Under the pieces are notes generated by a model. It had not been told where the DNA came from, made no database searches, and saw nothing but the letters and a program-made list of their open reading frames with translations. Below are positions 5,456-11,271 of a DNA stretch of 23,987 nt, piece by piece. The number at the start of each line of letters is the position of its first letter. Position 1 is the first letter of the stretch. The translations under genes and the position numbers were made by a program. Location: IMG/VR virus record IMGVR_UViG_3300027608_003751, positions 1 to 23,987 of that record. One strand, 5' to 3'. The stretch is from a virus.

Positions 5456-5545
5456 AAACCCTCAACTTTTCCGCCCAATGACCGCCTCAATTCCTCCAAG
5501 GTTTTAGGTAGCAAAACTAAAATATACAGAAGGAGCCTTATTTCG

Positions 5546-5562
5546 GTTTAATTTATCTAAAG
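5546..5562. promoter_or_regulatory. Half-conserved GATA-N4-TATC site (site c)
   Basis: GTTTAATTTATCTAAAG keeps the right half of the palindrome (ATTTATC). Its last 13 bases, AATTTATCTAAAG, recur exactly at 5919-5931, so the winged-helix gene is bracketed by these copies. It ends 29 bases before the -10 at 5592. Confidence 0.45.
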
Positions 5563-5591
5563 TTTGGGTAGGAACTTGGGTATTTAGTTCG

Positions 5592-5597
5592 TATAAT
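5592..5597 (+). promoter_or_regulatory. -10 element for nearly leaderless mRNA
   Basis: A perfect TATAAT ends 10 bases before the ATG at 5608. Transcription would start about 1-5 bases before the ATG, leaving no room for a Shine-Dalgarno, and none is seen. No good -35 is present at 16-18 bases, so the promoter may need an activator or rely on the -10 alone. Confidence 0.6.
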
Positions 5598-5607
5598 CCA
5601 AATAAGT

Positions 5608-5919
5608 ATGACTTCTATTGTAAACATGAAAACCCCCGTTGCATACGGTTCGTCGACGTATGTTGTGTTGTGCTATTTGAAGATGAAGAGATGTCCAGTG
5701 TCTGTAGATGACTACCGTAAGTTCTGCTTACATAAATCTAAGCCATCAGACATAGTTCGTTCTTTTGACGTATTGGTTCGTCACAGCTTTGCTAAATACA
5801 CCCTAGATAACAAAATCATTATTACAAGCCTTGGTATCGAATACCTTTATCTAGTCGCCCGAAAAGTGGAATCAGGCTGTACCGGCACTAAAAATAAAGA
5901 AGACGCTATTTTGGGATAA
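5608..5919 (+). CDS. Winged-helix DNA-binding protein candidate
   Basis: This 103-residue protein is the only rightward gene within about 9 kb of leftward genes. The secondary-structure pattern fits a winged helix: helix 1 about residues 17-27 (TYVVLCYLKMK), helix 2 about 32-41 (VDDYRKFCLH), recognition helix about 45-58 (KPSDIVRSFDVLVR), then a beta wing (KYTLDNKIIITSLGIEYL). The tail is charged (VESGCTGTKNKEDAILG). It is probably a transcription regulator. It has its own TATAAT promoter, would be translated from a nearly leaderless mRNA, and is bracketed by copies of a GATAnATnTATC palindrome that could be its own operator. This is the layout of an independently expressed accessory gene ('moron') or a phage repressor. 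The regulatory role is inferred. Confidence 0.7.
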   Translation: MTSIVNMKTPVAYGSSTYVVLCYLKMKRCPVSVDDYRKFCLHKSKPSDIVRSFDVLVRHSFAKYTLDNKIIITSLGIEYLYLVARKVESGCTGTKNKEDAILG

Positions 5920-5931
5920 ATTTATCTAAAG
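5915..5931. promoter_or_regulatory. GATAAATTTATC perfect palindrome (site d)
   Basis: GATAAATTTATC (5915-5926) is a perfect 12-bp palindrome overlapping the TAA of the winged-helix gene and the TAG of the convergent gene. With the following TAAAG it repeats the sequence at 5550-5562. Confidence 0.55.
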
Positions 5932-6474
5932 CAGCGAATTTTGCAGCTCAGATAATTCTGAACCCAACCATTCTTTGAACCCAATTGGGTCGGGAGTCAA
6001 TACTGATATTCCTGTACTGAATATGTTGCTAGTTGGGTCAGCGATAATGGCGATTTGTACGGGCGGGATAATTTCTCCGTCGTGGACAGATTCGGCCCAC
6101 TCGTTGAATTTTCTTTTTCGTTGGCCTGTTGGGTCATCCCAATTTCCTGTAGTCCAGCCCTCTAGAACGGTAGTCCAACCATCCACCAGAGTGTCGTAGA
6201 AGCCCCTGTGGTCGTCGCTTTTGACCCATTGGCGTGTAATTAGCCAGTCGGGCTCAGACATCTCTTCTCCGTTCTCGTCTACACGCAAATGCTCGCCGAT
6301 GAAGTATTTGGCTGTTTGTCCATTGGTTGTCACCATCATTACAGATGACGATGATTCGTCCATATCTCTACAGACAGCGCAGAGATAGTCGCTTTTCGTG
6401 GTGCTCCAACCGTAGTCATCACTATCGGTGTTTATGGCTTCACTACAGCCACAGCACTTATTTGGCTGAGTCAT
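5926..6474 (-). CDS. Hypothetical protein with N-terminal zinc knuckles
   Basis: The 182-residue protein starts MTQPNKCCGCSEAINTDSDDYGW and has CCGC at residues 7-10 and CAVC near residue 32, a four-Cys zinc-ribbon pair. The rest is an acidic, Trp-rich region (DGWTTVLEGWTTGNWDDPTG) and a C-terminal helix (FKEWLGSELSELQNSLL). No family is recognised. The ATG lies 17 bases inside the upstream gene, so the two are coupled. Its TAG stop overlaps palindrome d between it and the convergent winged-helix gene. Confidence 0.72.
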   Translation of the reverse strand: MTQPNKCCGCSEAINTDSDDYGWSTTKSDYLCAVCRDMDESSSSVMMVTTNGQTAKYFIGEHLRVDENGEEMSEPDWLITRQWVKSDDHRGFYDTLVDGWTTVLEGWTTGNWDDPTGQRKRKFNEWAESVHDGEIIPPVQIAIIADPTSNIFSTGISVLTPDPIGFKEWLGSELSELQNSLL

Positions 6475-6694
6475 ATTCTGTTAGGTCAAATTGAGTTTCT
6501 GTTACCGGCATTAAATTTGCAGAAGAGTTGCCAAAAAGGCATGGTTCGGATGATGCCATTGCCTGAATTAGGTCGTTGATTTGAATATTGCTATTTGTTT
6601 CTTTTTTGATTACGCGGCCCTTTTCCAGTGTTTCCTTATCTAAAAGCTTGGATACATCCAAATGACCCATTAATGAATCTGCACCTACACTCAC
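6458..6694 (-). CDS. Hypothetical protein, 78 aa, GTG start
   Basis: The frame is open for 20 more codons upstream, but the GTG at 6694-6692 has GAGGAGG four bases before it and overlaps the upstream TGA as GTGA, the junction used repeatedly in this phage. The upstream ATG has no ribosome site and lies deep inside the previous gene. The product begins VSVGADSLMGHLDVSKLLDK (with V read as Met), is mixed helical and charged, and ends ETQFDLTEYDSAK. No family recognised. Confidence 0.65.
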   Translation of the reverse strand: MSVGADSLMGHLDVSKLLDKETLEKGRVIKKETNSNIQINDLIQAMASSEPCLFGNSSANLMPVTETQFDLTEYDSAK

Positions 6695-6867
6695 AGTACC
6701 TCCTCGGGCTTTTGTTTTCTTATCAAGTATTCCTGTTTTTCTTTTTCTAACCATATTTCAGCGTGAACCTGAGCAGCATGATTCTTGCTGCTTCGGTTTA
6801 GTTGCTTTTGCTTTTCTAACCATTTGAGTGTCGCTCGTTGTTTTGATGGGCGCTTTTTACCTGGCAT
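6691..6867 (-). CDS. Small basic hypothetical protein, 58 aa
   Basis: The start is ATG 6867-6865, preceded by AAAAGGAGAGCAACTG, a strong Shine-Dalgarno with six-base spacing. A longer frame from 6900 lacks such a site and runs towards the tRNA. The product (MPGKKRPSKQRATLKWLEKQ...) is strongly basic and helical with 'WLEKQKQ' and 'WLEKEKQ' repeats, so nucleic acid binding is possible. It is the first protein gene after the tRNA and is coupled to the next gene by GTGA. Confidence 0.68.
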   Translation of the reverse strand: MPGKKRPSKQRATLKWLEKQKQLNRSSKNHAAQVHAEIWLEKEKQEYLIRKQKPEEVL

Positions 6868-6904
6868 CAGTTGCTCTCCTTTTGTGTTGCTTACTACCAT
6901 ATCG

Positions 6905-6977
6905 TGGGCCCGGTGGGGTTCGAACCCACGGCCAAGGCATTATGAGTGCCCTGCTCTAACCGCTGAGCTACAGGCCC
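6905..6977 (-). tRNA. tRNA with CAT anticodon, probably tRNA-Ile2
   Basis: The 73-base cloverleaf folds fully on the minus strand. The acceptor GGGCCTG/CGGGCCC has one G-T pair. The D stem is GCTC/GAGC, the anticodon stem GGGCA/TGCCT has loop CTCATAA, the variable loop has five bases, and the T stem GTGGG/CCCAC has loop TTCGAAC. The discriminator is A73 and CCA is not encoded. Anticodon CAT fits Met or the minor Ile tRNA whose C34 becomes lysidine. The C4-G69 and C5-G68 acceptor pairs, the known TilS determinants in E. coli, and an overall resemblance to bacterial tRNA-Ile favour tRNA-Ile2 reading AUA. An elongator Met tRNA is not excluded. Confidence 0.92.
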
Positions 6978-7009
6978 TCTTTTACGAATTCCATAGGTGT
7001 GAAGTAATA

Positions 7010-7462
7010 CTATCTAATTGCCTCGGACCATTCGGCATCAGACGGTGCTTGATTAACATTAAACGGTGTCTGATTAACAATTGAATACTTCTTGTAATGC
7101 GGTGTGGTAGCTGCATATTCTGGGTTTAAAGTCTTGAGCCATCCTCTAACAGATTTCATTAACACGCCAGATTGCCCTGTTGCCTCACAGGTTTGAGCTG
7201 CTTTTGCTTCGTATTTAGATATGACTTCATACATTTTGTTTCTTTGTTCTTCCGTGGTGTCGTTGCACGGTGTCATGTAGTAGCGCAATCCGCCAAACTT
7301 TTCCTTAATTTGCAGAATTTGATAATTGGGGTCGATTGCGGTTAATTCTTTGTCACAGTCGACAACAATTTGATACCAGCCCTCATCGACATTGATGTAC
7401 TTACCAAAAGATGAGGGTATTTTTTCTTTTAGCGCTTCTACTTGAAGTTGCAGTTCGTTCAT
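7010..7462 (-). CDS. Hypothetical phage protein with KEKFGGLRYY motif
   Basis: The 150-residue protein contains 'IKEKFGGLRYYM' near residue 52, and further on 'KAAQTCEATGQSGVLM' and 'GWLKTLNPEYA'. The order KEKFGxLRxY, then an A-x-x-TCExxG segment, is familiar from uncharacterised proteins of many phages. The CE..G part looks like a degenerate zinc knuckle. I cannot assign a function. Its ATG shares one base with the upstream TAA (TAATG). The tRNA gene follows its stop by 32 bases, so the tRNA may be cotranscribed and processed from this mRNA. Confidence 0.75.
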   Translation of the reverse strand: MNELQLQVEALKEKIPSSFGKYINVDEGWYQIVVDCDKELTAIDPNYQILQIKEKFGGLRYYMTPCNDTTEEQRNKMYEVISKYEAKAAQTCEATGQSGVLMKSVRGWLKTLNPEYAATTPHYKKYSIVNQTPFNVNQAPSDAEWSEAIR

Positions 7463-7710
7463 TATTGTTTGAATCTTTTGTCCATTGCGTCTTTTAGGTC
7501 TTTGTATAATTTTGACGCTTTCTTTTGATTTATCTCTTCAACATCCTGTAGACCGTCAATCATTATTTTCATAAACGCTGATGTTTCTTTGAACTGACCA
7601 TCTTCCAGTACTAGTTCGTGAAGTTCTCTCTTCTTTTCGTTTGACGCCAAAAGATACAGTTTGATGTGCTCTCCATTCGGGCGCATTTTTGTAAAAAATC
7701 TGTATTTCAT
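7462..7710 (-). CDS. Hypothetical protein, 82 aa
   Basis: The product starts MKYRFFTKMRPNGEHIKLYLL and shifts from strand-like to helical (VEEINQKKASKLYKDLKDAMDKRFKQ). It ends basic. The ATG follows AAAAAAGGCATATT, a fair Shine-Dalgarno. Upstream, a run of about ten T on the minus strand (7729-7738) follows the previous stop and may weaken read-through. No family recognised. Confidence 0.7.
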   Translation of the reverse strand: MKYRFFTKMRPNGEHIKLYLLASNEKKRELHELVLEDGQFKETSAFMKIMIDGLQDVEEINQKKASKLYKDLKDAMDKRFKQ

Positions 7711-7747
7711 AATATGCCTTTTTTAAAAAAAAAATTTTAGGGTTGCT

Positions 7748-7912
7748 TCATTTTTCTTCTGAGATTATATTTTTGTTTTTATTTGGAGTTACCCTCGGGG
7801 ATTTTCCGCCGAGAGATTTGTCGATTTCCAAAATTTGTTTATCGATTAAAGCAATTGACTTATCAATGTCTCGTATTTGTTTTTCTAATTTCTTAGTATC
7901 GTCATCTTGCAT
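7748..7912 (-). CDS. Small coiled-coil protein, 54 aa
   Basis: This short frame starts at ATG 7912-7910, after GAAAGTGAGATTTA, and ends at TGA 7750-7748. The N-terminal 35 residues (MQDDDTKKLEKQIRDIDKSI onward) are a clean heptad repeat with Ile/Leu at core positions, so a short dimeric coiled coil is expected. The C-terminal 20 residues are basic and rich in Lys/Asn. It sits in line with its leftward neighbours, 20 bases after the upstream stop. No family recognised. Confidence 0.62.
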   Translation of the reverse strand: MQDDDTKKLEKQIRDIDKSIALIDKQILEIDKSLGGKSPRVTPNKNKNIISEEK

Positions 7913-7932
7913 TAAATCTCACTTTCAGTGAA

Positions 7933-8196
7933 TTATTTTCTGACTAAATCATACTGTTTAATGGCATCCAAAGGGGGACCCTCAAGTATCAAGCCGCCGG
8001 GAGCTCCACAGGCATGAAGTAATGCATCCCTCAGCACGTCGGCAAGAATTCTCTCTTTTTGCCATTCGCGAATCCACGCATCCCTGTCTAATCTGGCGGT
8101 GACTATTTCTTTTTGTAATTTTTGAATATATTCCAGCTCAGTAAGGCCCTGTTCAACATAGATTTCCCCAATGTCAGATTCCCCTGATTCACTCAT
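7933..8196 (-). CDS. Hypothetical helical protein, 87 aa
   Basis: The ATG at 8196 overlaps the end of the nuclease-like gene by eight bases (ATGAGTGA), the same junction type seen elsewhere here. A TTG four codons earlier is an alternative. The product begins MSESGESDIGEIYVEQGLTE and has a long amphipathic helix (LEYIQKLQKEIVTARLDRDA...) with Trp and charged residues, then a Gly/Pro-rich segment (CGAPGGLILEGPP). No function assigned. Confidence 0.65.
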   Translation of the reverse strand: MSESGESDIGEIYVEQGLTELEYIQKLQKEIVTARLDRDAWIREWQKERILADVLRDALLHACGAPGGLILEGPPLDAIKQYDLVRK

Positions 8197-8659
8197 CGCC
8201 GTTTTCAACCACGTCGTAAGATTTGTTAGATAAGAGGTCAGCCACTTCGTTGGGCATAATCAAAAACCCCTTTGCCGGGTTGTCTGCGCCGCCAAAATCC
8301 CGTTTGGTATTTTGGTTGTACTTATATGGATTTAGCCGTAAAAACCTTTTGAGCCGAGCGACAGAGATAACCACAAACCCGCCTTCTGGGGAGAATATAT
8401 AAACCCACCACTTAGCTGTGGTTACGTTTATCCCACTTTTTACCCAAATTTTATTGCCATCACTATCAACTGCGCCTTTGGGATTTTGCTCTGTTTCAAC
8501 AACCATTCTTCCATTTCTATATCGGTCGCTTTTTACTTCAACAGAACCGCCAGACAGTGCTTCCATAAAACCATCAACAAGCATTTCGCCGTCTTGGCCG
8601 TAAGCCAAGTCTTTTTTAAAATTAAATTCTCGACCAGGAATATCGAATTGTGCGCTCAT
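8189..8659 (-). CDS. PD-(D/E)XK-like nuclease candidate
   Basis: The 156-residue protein shows the pattern of restriction-endonuclease-fold phage enzymes: a helix containing 'AYGQDGEMLVDGFM' (candidate first acidic residue), then 'GGSVEVKSDRYRNGRMVVE' with the hallmark E-V-K (about residues 41-43), and a Trp-rich strand region (GINVTTAKWWVYIFSPEGGFVVISV). Such proteins act as Holliday-junction resolvases, restriction-like or repair nucleases. The exact substrate cannot be read from sequence. The start ATG has AGGA about eight bases upstream. The next gene overlaps its end, suggesting coupled expression. Confidence 0.6.
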   Translation of the reverse strand: MSAQFDIPGREFNFKKDLAYGQDGEMLVDGFMEALSGGSVEVKSDRYRNGRMVVETEQNPKGAVDSDGNKIWVKSGINVTTAKWWVYIFSPEGGFVVISVARLKRFLRLNPYKYNQNTKRDFGGADNPAKGFLIMPNEVADLLSNKSYDVVENGDE

Positions 8660-8681
8660 AGGAACATCCTATACGAACGCT

Positions 8682-9257
8682 TTATGGTTTCTTTTTAGGG
8701 CACCTTGTTTTATCCCAAGTGCATGGGTCCCATGGGCCCCATCCTGAGTATTGATAAAGCAAATAGCCTGCCTTGAGGTTTATTAATGGGTCTAATAGTG
8801 GTTCCTGGGTGCAGATGTCTAAATCTAAACAAACCCTTGCCCATTTGTTTCTTGATAAATCATAGTTAACGCCGTTAATTTGAAGCAGTCCTGTGTCGGA
8901 GCGATGGTTCCACTCAGAGACACCTGTGATGTTGCAGTTCTTGTCGACGATATCCCCACCCTTGCGATTTGGACAACCACCGCTTTCTCTCAGAATTATT
9001 TCCTTCAGTTTTTCATGGGTCTTTTCAGGCCATCCAGCCTGACTAGCCAACTGCGACAACCAATCAACCTGACCATGAGTAAAGGTGATTTTTGAGGTAA
9101 AACTGTAATCTAATCTTTCAATATTTTTGTGGGTAATTTGATTGCTCTCGTCATTTTTGCCTTCTAAATATTCAGGGGCATTTGCTTGAGATGTAGGGGT
9201 TTGAATCCCTAAGACAAAAAAGAGTAAAGAAGTAACCCAACCTGCAAAGATTCTCAA
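8682..9257 (-). CDS. Secreted lysozyme/lytic transglycosylase-like protein
   Basis: The start is TTG 9257-9255 with AGGAGTCAAAA upstream. Residues 1-27 form a signal peptide (hydrophobic WVTSLLFFVLGIQT, likely cut after ANA). The mature part has the SLT/lysozyme-like fold signature: 'EIILRESGG' with probable catalytic Glu91, 'SDTGLLQIN' (121-128) and 'LLDPLINLKAGYLLYQYSGWGPWDPCTW'. It would cleave the glycan strands of peptidoglycan outside the membrane. Six Cys (95, 108, 143, 149, 179, 186) suggest disulfides, fitting an exported enzyme. Possible roles are a secreted endolysin, wall remodelling during infection, or a virion-associated hydrolase. It has its own near-consensus promoter (9334-9362), so it may be expressed separately from its neighbours. 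Confidence 0.85.
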   Translation of the reverse strand: MRIFAGWVTSLLFFVLGIQTPTSQANAPEYLEGKNDESNQITHKNIERLDYSFTSKITFTHGQVDWLSQLASQAGWPEKTHEKLKEIILRESGGCPNRKGGDIVDKNCNITGVSEWNHRSDTGLLQINGVNYDLSRNKWARVCLDLDICTQEPLLDPLINLKAGYLLYQYSGWGPWDPCTWDKTRCPKKKP

Positions 9258-9333
9258 TTTTGACTCCTAGTGTCGGTTGATAGGGCAACAAGCTTTTAGT
9301 AAATGGCTTGCCTATGTATTTATGAGTAACTCT

Positions 9334-9362
9334 ATTATATCAAAGTAATATCTCTGACACAA
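9334..9362 (-). promoter_or_regulatory. Near-consensus extended -10 promoter for the lysozyme-like gene
   Basis: Minus strand TTGTGT (9362-9357), 17-base spacer, perfect TATAAT (9339-9334) preceded by TGA, giving a TGnTATAAT extended -10. It lies about 75 bases before the TTG start. It is among the strongest promoter-like sequences in the window and unlike the TAGACATCTG class. Confidence 0.72.
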
Positions 9363-9410
9363 AATTGTCTTTGTATCCTTTGTTTATAAGGGTTTCTCGG
9401 GCTTTACAAA

Positions 9411-9743
9411 CTAATCAGAAAGCATTTCTCGTAAGAATTTATTAATATCCTCGAGCTTCACCGTTAGTGTAATTTCCCCATTTGGATTAATACTTTTTAC
9501 ATCTAAATTCATTGAGGCACACAACAGGCCTGCAAAATTCAATGTTGTGTCGTCGAATTCTTCTTCTTCTTCGGGCTTTGCCTCAGAATCTCCAAAAAGG
9601 AAATACATCATTGCAGCTATATGGGAGCTAATCTGCAGAGTGGCGTCACTAGTGCTTAGTGCTTGTACGGCTTCTATGCCGTCTTCTTTTGTCTTACCCA
9701 AAACTAGGCCTTCTTTTGATTTAATTACTTTGTTTTTTGCCAT
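9411..9743 (-). CDS. Hypothetical acidic protein, 110 aa
   Basis: The product starts MAKNKVIKSKEGLVLGKTKE, has a helical middle (LQISSHIAAMMYFLFG), a strongly acidic linker (EAKPEEEEEFDD) and a C-terminal strand-helix unit (GEITLTVKLEDINKFLREMLSD). The Shine-Dalgarno (AGGG) is weak. It is divergent from the SSB gene, with a 100-base intergenic region between them. No family recognised. Confidence 0.65.
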   Translation of the reverse strand: MAKNKVIKSKEGLVLGKTKEDGIEAVQALSTSDATLQISSHIAAMMYFLFGDSEAKPEEEEEFDDTTLNFAGLLCASMNLDVKSINPNGEITLTVKLEDINKFLREMLSD

Positions 9744-9766
9744 AAAAGAACCCTAGCACCCAGTAG

Positions 9767-9795
9767 TTGCGGACGTGCGAATAAGCTGATATGGT
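9767..9795 (+). promoter_or_regulatory. Promoter for the SSB gene
   Basis: TTGCGG (9767-9772), 17-base spacer, TATGGT (9790-9795) preceded by TGA (extended -10). The expected start is near 9802, about 40 bases before the SSB ATG. Confidence 0.55.
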
Positions 9796-9802
9796 TTATG
9801 TG

Positions 9803-9817
9803 CTGACAAGTTGTCAG
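9803..9817. promoter_or_regulatory. Perfect 7+7 bp palindrome at the SSB transcription start
   Basis: CTGACAAGTTGTCAG has 7-bp arms around one central base and begins about eight bases after the -10, where a repressor would block initiation or clearance. In the mRNA it would form a 5' end hairpin. Candidate operator. Confidence 0.55.
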
Positions 9818-9843
9818 TATTTACGTAGAACCAAGGAGAAGAA

Positions 9844-10308
9844 ATGAACCCAACACCAACCGTGATTACGGGGAACGTCACAAGCGAACCCGAACTCACA
9901 TTTACCAGCAGCGGACAGGCTCGCCTGTCTTTTTCCGTAGCATCAAATTATGTATGGTACGACCAAGCTGGAGAAAAGCAAGAGAAAGTATCATTTTTCA
10001 ATGTTGTTGCATGGCGTTACACCGCCGAGAATGCAGCAAAAACACTTGAAAAGGGAATCGGAGTAATTGCGATTGGCAGACTTGAGCAACGCAGCTACGA
10101 AGACAAAGAAGGCAACAAGCGTTCAGCTATTGAGTTGGTCGCTGATGAGGTGGCAATTGCTTGTCGCAGTATTGACGCGGTAACACGTCGTGCGAAGCAA
10201 GAGGGTGGAGCTCAGGCTCCAGCCAGGCCGTCACAGGCAGCAAATCAACAACGCCGTTCAAAGCCAGCACTACAAACAGTGGGCGCAGAGGAATCTGAAC
10301 CTTTCTAA
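9844..10308 (+). CDS. ssb: Single-stranded DNA-binding protein (SSB)
   Basis: The 154-residue protein has an N-terminal OB fold (residues 1-108): 'TVITGNVTSEPELTFTSSGQ', 'RLSFSVASNYVW', 'KVSFFNVVAWR', 'AENAAKTLEKGIGVIAIGRL', then 'RSAIELVADEVAIA', all in the usual SSB order. A flexible Gln/Pro/Ala-rich linker follows (about 110-147). The acidic tip ends EESEPF, matching the D/E-rich ..PF tail by which bacterial SSBs recruit repair and replication partners. It coats single-stranded DNA during phage replication and recombination. The ATG follows AAGGAGAAG. It is the only gene of its rightward unit, closed by a hairpin terminator at 10338. Confidence 0.95.
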   Translation: MNPTPTVITGNVTSEPELTFTSSGQARLSFSVASNYVWYDQAGEKQEKVSFFNVVAWRYTAENAAKTLEKGIGVIAIGRLEQRSYEDKEGNKRSAIELVADEVAIACRSIDAVTRRAKQEGGAQAPARPSQAANQQRRSKPALQTVGAEESEPF

Positions 10309-10337
10309 TAGTGTTGTAAGTTTCAATTAAACCAAAA

Positions 10338-10386
10338 CCCCCTTGTTAATTCTCTTCTGAGAAAGAGAGACAGGGGGATTTTTGTT
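10338..10386 (+). terminator. Intrinsic terminator after SSB
   Basis: CCCCCTTGT pairs with ACAGGGGG (10370-10377), with a further AG/CT-rich inner stem, and is followed by ATTTTTGTTTT. An A-rich stretch on the left side may let it work for the convergent gene as well. Confidence 0.8.
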
Positions 10387-10394
10387 TTACGGAT

Positions 10395-10640
10395 TTAATT
10401 TTTTACGACTTTACCGAATTGCCTAAAGGTCTGAACGACTCCAGAATTTCTTAATTCTTCCTCGCAATCAGTAATTGTTACCCAATCTGGGGCGACAAAA
10501 TTAGGGTCTTTTTTAATCTCTTTTGCGTAGGCTTCGCGAACCAGAACCCATAGCTTCTTTTCCCATTCTGTTTCGCTAAAATCATCTTCACCGTCACCAA
10601 AATATTTTGATTTGTATGTTTTGCCCTTGTCTTTAGCCAC
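10395..10640 (-). CDS. Hypothetical protein, 81 aa, GTG start
   Basis: The gene starts at GTG 10640-10638 with AAAAGGAGGCTTTC immediately upstream, an ideal Shine-Dalgarno. The product is charged: basic MAKDKGKTYKSKYFGDG, then helical SETEWEKKLWVLVREAYAKEIKKD, and a basic end FRQFGKVVKN. Alone between a rightward SSB and a rightward AT-hook gene, it shares the SSB terminator region at its 3' end. No family recognised. Confidence 0.7.
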   Translation of the reverse strand: MAKDKGKTYKSKYFGDGEDDFSETEWEKKLWVLVREAYAKEIKKDPNFVAPDWVTITDCEEELRNSGVVQTFRQFGKVVKN

Positions 10641-10716
10641 GAAAGCCTCCTTTTGTCTATGTTCTAGCCTAGCAGGTTGGACTTGACTAAGAATTTTAGA
10701 TTTTCTTTTAAAAAGG

Positions 10717-10744
10717 TTGTTTTCTCATTTTGTCTTAATATAAT
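10717..10744 (+). promoter_or_regulatory. Promoter for the AT-hook-like gene
   Basis: TTGTTT (10717-10722), 16-base spacer, perfect TATAAT (10739-10744), 38 bases before the ATG at 10783. The region 10641-10716 must also carry the promoter of the divergent gene, which I cannot identify. Confidence 0.68.
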
Positions 10745-10782
10745 TACTACTACCTACAGTTAATAATTAAAAAGGAGCAATA

Positions 10783-11010
10783 ATGTCTGAGTACAATAAA
10801 TTGAAGTCAAGCGGATTGGGCCGAGGTAGGCCAAAACTAAGCGCCGCAGAAAAAGAAGCAAGGGCAGAACTTACCGCAATAAGGCAAGAAGCAAGACGTC
10901 GTGCCCACATCGTGTTACAACACAAACACGCTAAGGAATATAATCAAATTTTTGATTCTGAATTAAGCGTTTTGTCCGGCAGTCTTCGCAAATCAAAAAA
11001 TACAAAATAG
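10783..11010 (+). CDS. Small basic protein with AT-hook-like motif
   Basis: The 75-residue protein starts MSEYNKLKSSGLGRGRPKLS, where GRGRPK is an AT-hook-like core (RGRP) expected to bind the minor groove of AT-rich DNA. A basic helix follows (AAEKEARAELTAIRQEARRRAHIVLQHKH), and the C-terminus is again basic (RKSKNTK). A nucleoid-associated or transcription-modulating role is plausible in this AT-rich genome, but it is inferred from the motif only. It has a clear Shine-Dalgarno (AAAAAGGAGCAATA) and its own promoter, and it converges on the long leftward operon. Confidence 0.7.
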   Translation: MSEYNKLKSSGLGRGRPKLSAAEKEARAELTAIRQEARRRAHIVLQHKHAKEYNQIFDSELSVLSGSLRKSKNTK

Positions 11011-11016
11011 CTTTGA

Positions 11017-11241
11017 CTATTGTGTTTTTGGTGATTCGTCTGAAGATTCTGTCTCTTTTGCTAAAGATTCAGGAGCGTCTTTTGGGGAATTAACTAATTC
11101 TCCAGTTTTGAAACGTCGCTTCTTGGCGTAAACCTCTACAGCGAAATCAAGCATTGCATCTAAATCACTATTTCTTTCTTTTTGGTTAGATGCTAAAACC
11201 GCCATTTGTGACGAAAGCTCGTCGTCGCTAAAAGGCAGCAT
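11017..11241 (-). CDS. Hypothetical acidic protein at the end of the long operon
   Basis: The 74-residue protein begins 30 bases after the stop of the giant multidomain protein, with GGAAAATCTCAATT before its ATG. The first half is helical (SDDELSSQMAVLASNQKERN, DAMLDFAVEVYAKKRRF) and the second half is a disordered Ser/Glu/Pro tail (SLAKETESSDESPKTQ). It may assist the giant protein (for example as a chaperone or packaging partner), but this is inferred only from position. Confidence 0.65.
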   Translation of the reverse strand: MLPFSDDELSSQMAVLASNQKERNSDLDAMLDFAVEVYAKKRRFKTGELVNSPKDAPESLAKETESSDESPKTQ

Positions 11242-11271
11242 AATTGAGATTTTCCATCAGAAGATAGTACA

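Noticed and set aside
5317-5514. A 65-codon minus-strand frame
   Set aside because: It needs a TTG start without ribosome site, and most of it lies across a chain of palindromes; its composition is explained by the inverted repeats.
6785-7084. A 99-codon plus-strand frame across the tRNA
   Set aside because: It contains the familiar artefact WGSNPRPRHY from reading a tRNA backwards, and it overlaps real leftward genes.
7729-7738. A run of T on the minus strand as a frameshift slip site
   Set aside because: It is in the gap between two complete genes (stop at 7748, next start at 7710), so no coding frame would be shifted.
8816-8821. A sixth TAGACATCTG box with an 18-base spacer, inside the lysozyme-like gene
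   Set aside because: It encodes LDIC in frame, the following -10 (TATTAG) is poor, and a similar LDIC-coding sequence occurs in the reductase gene by chance (23194-23203).
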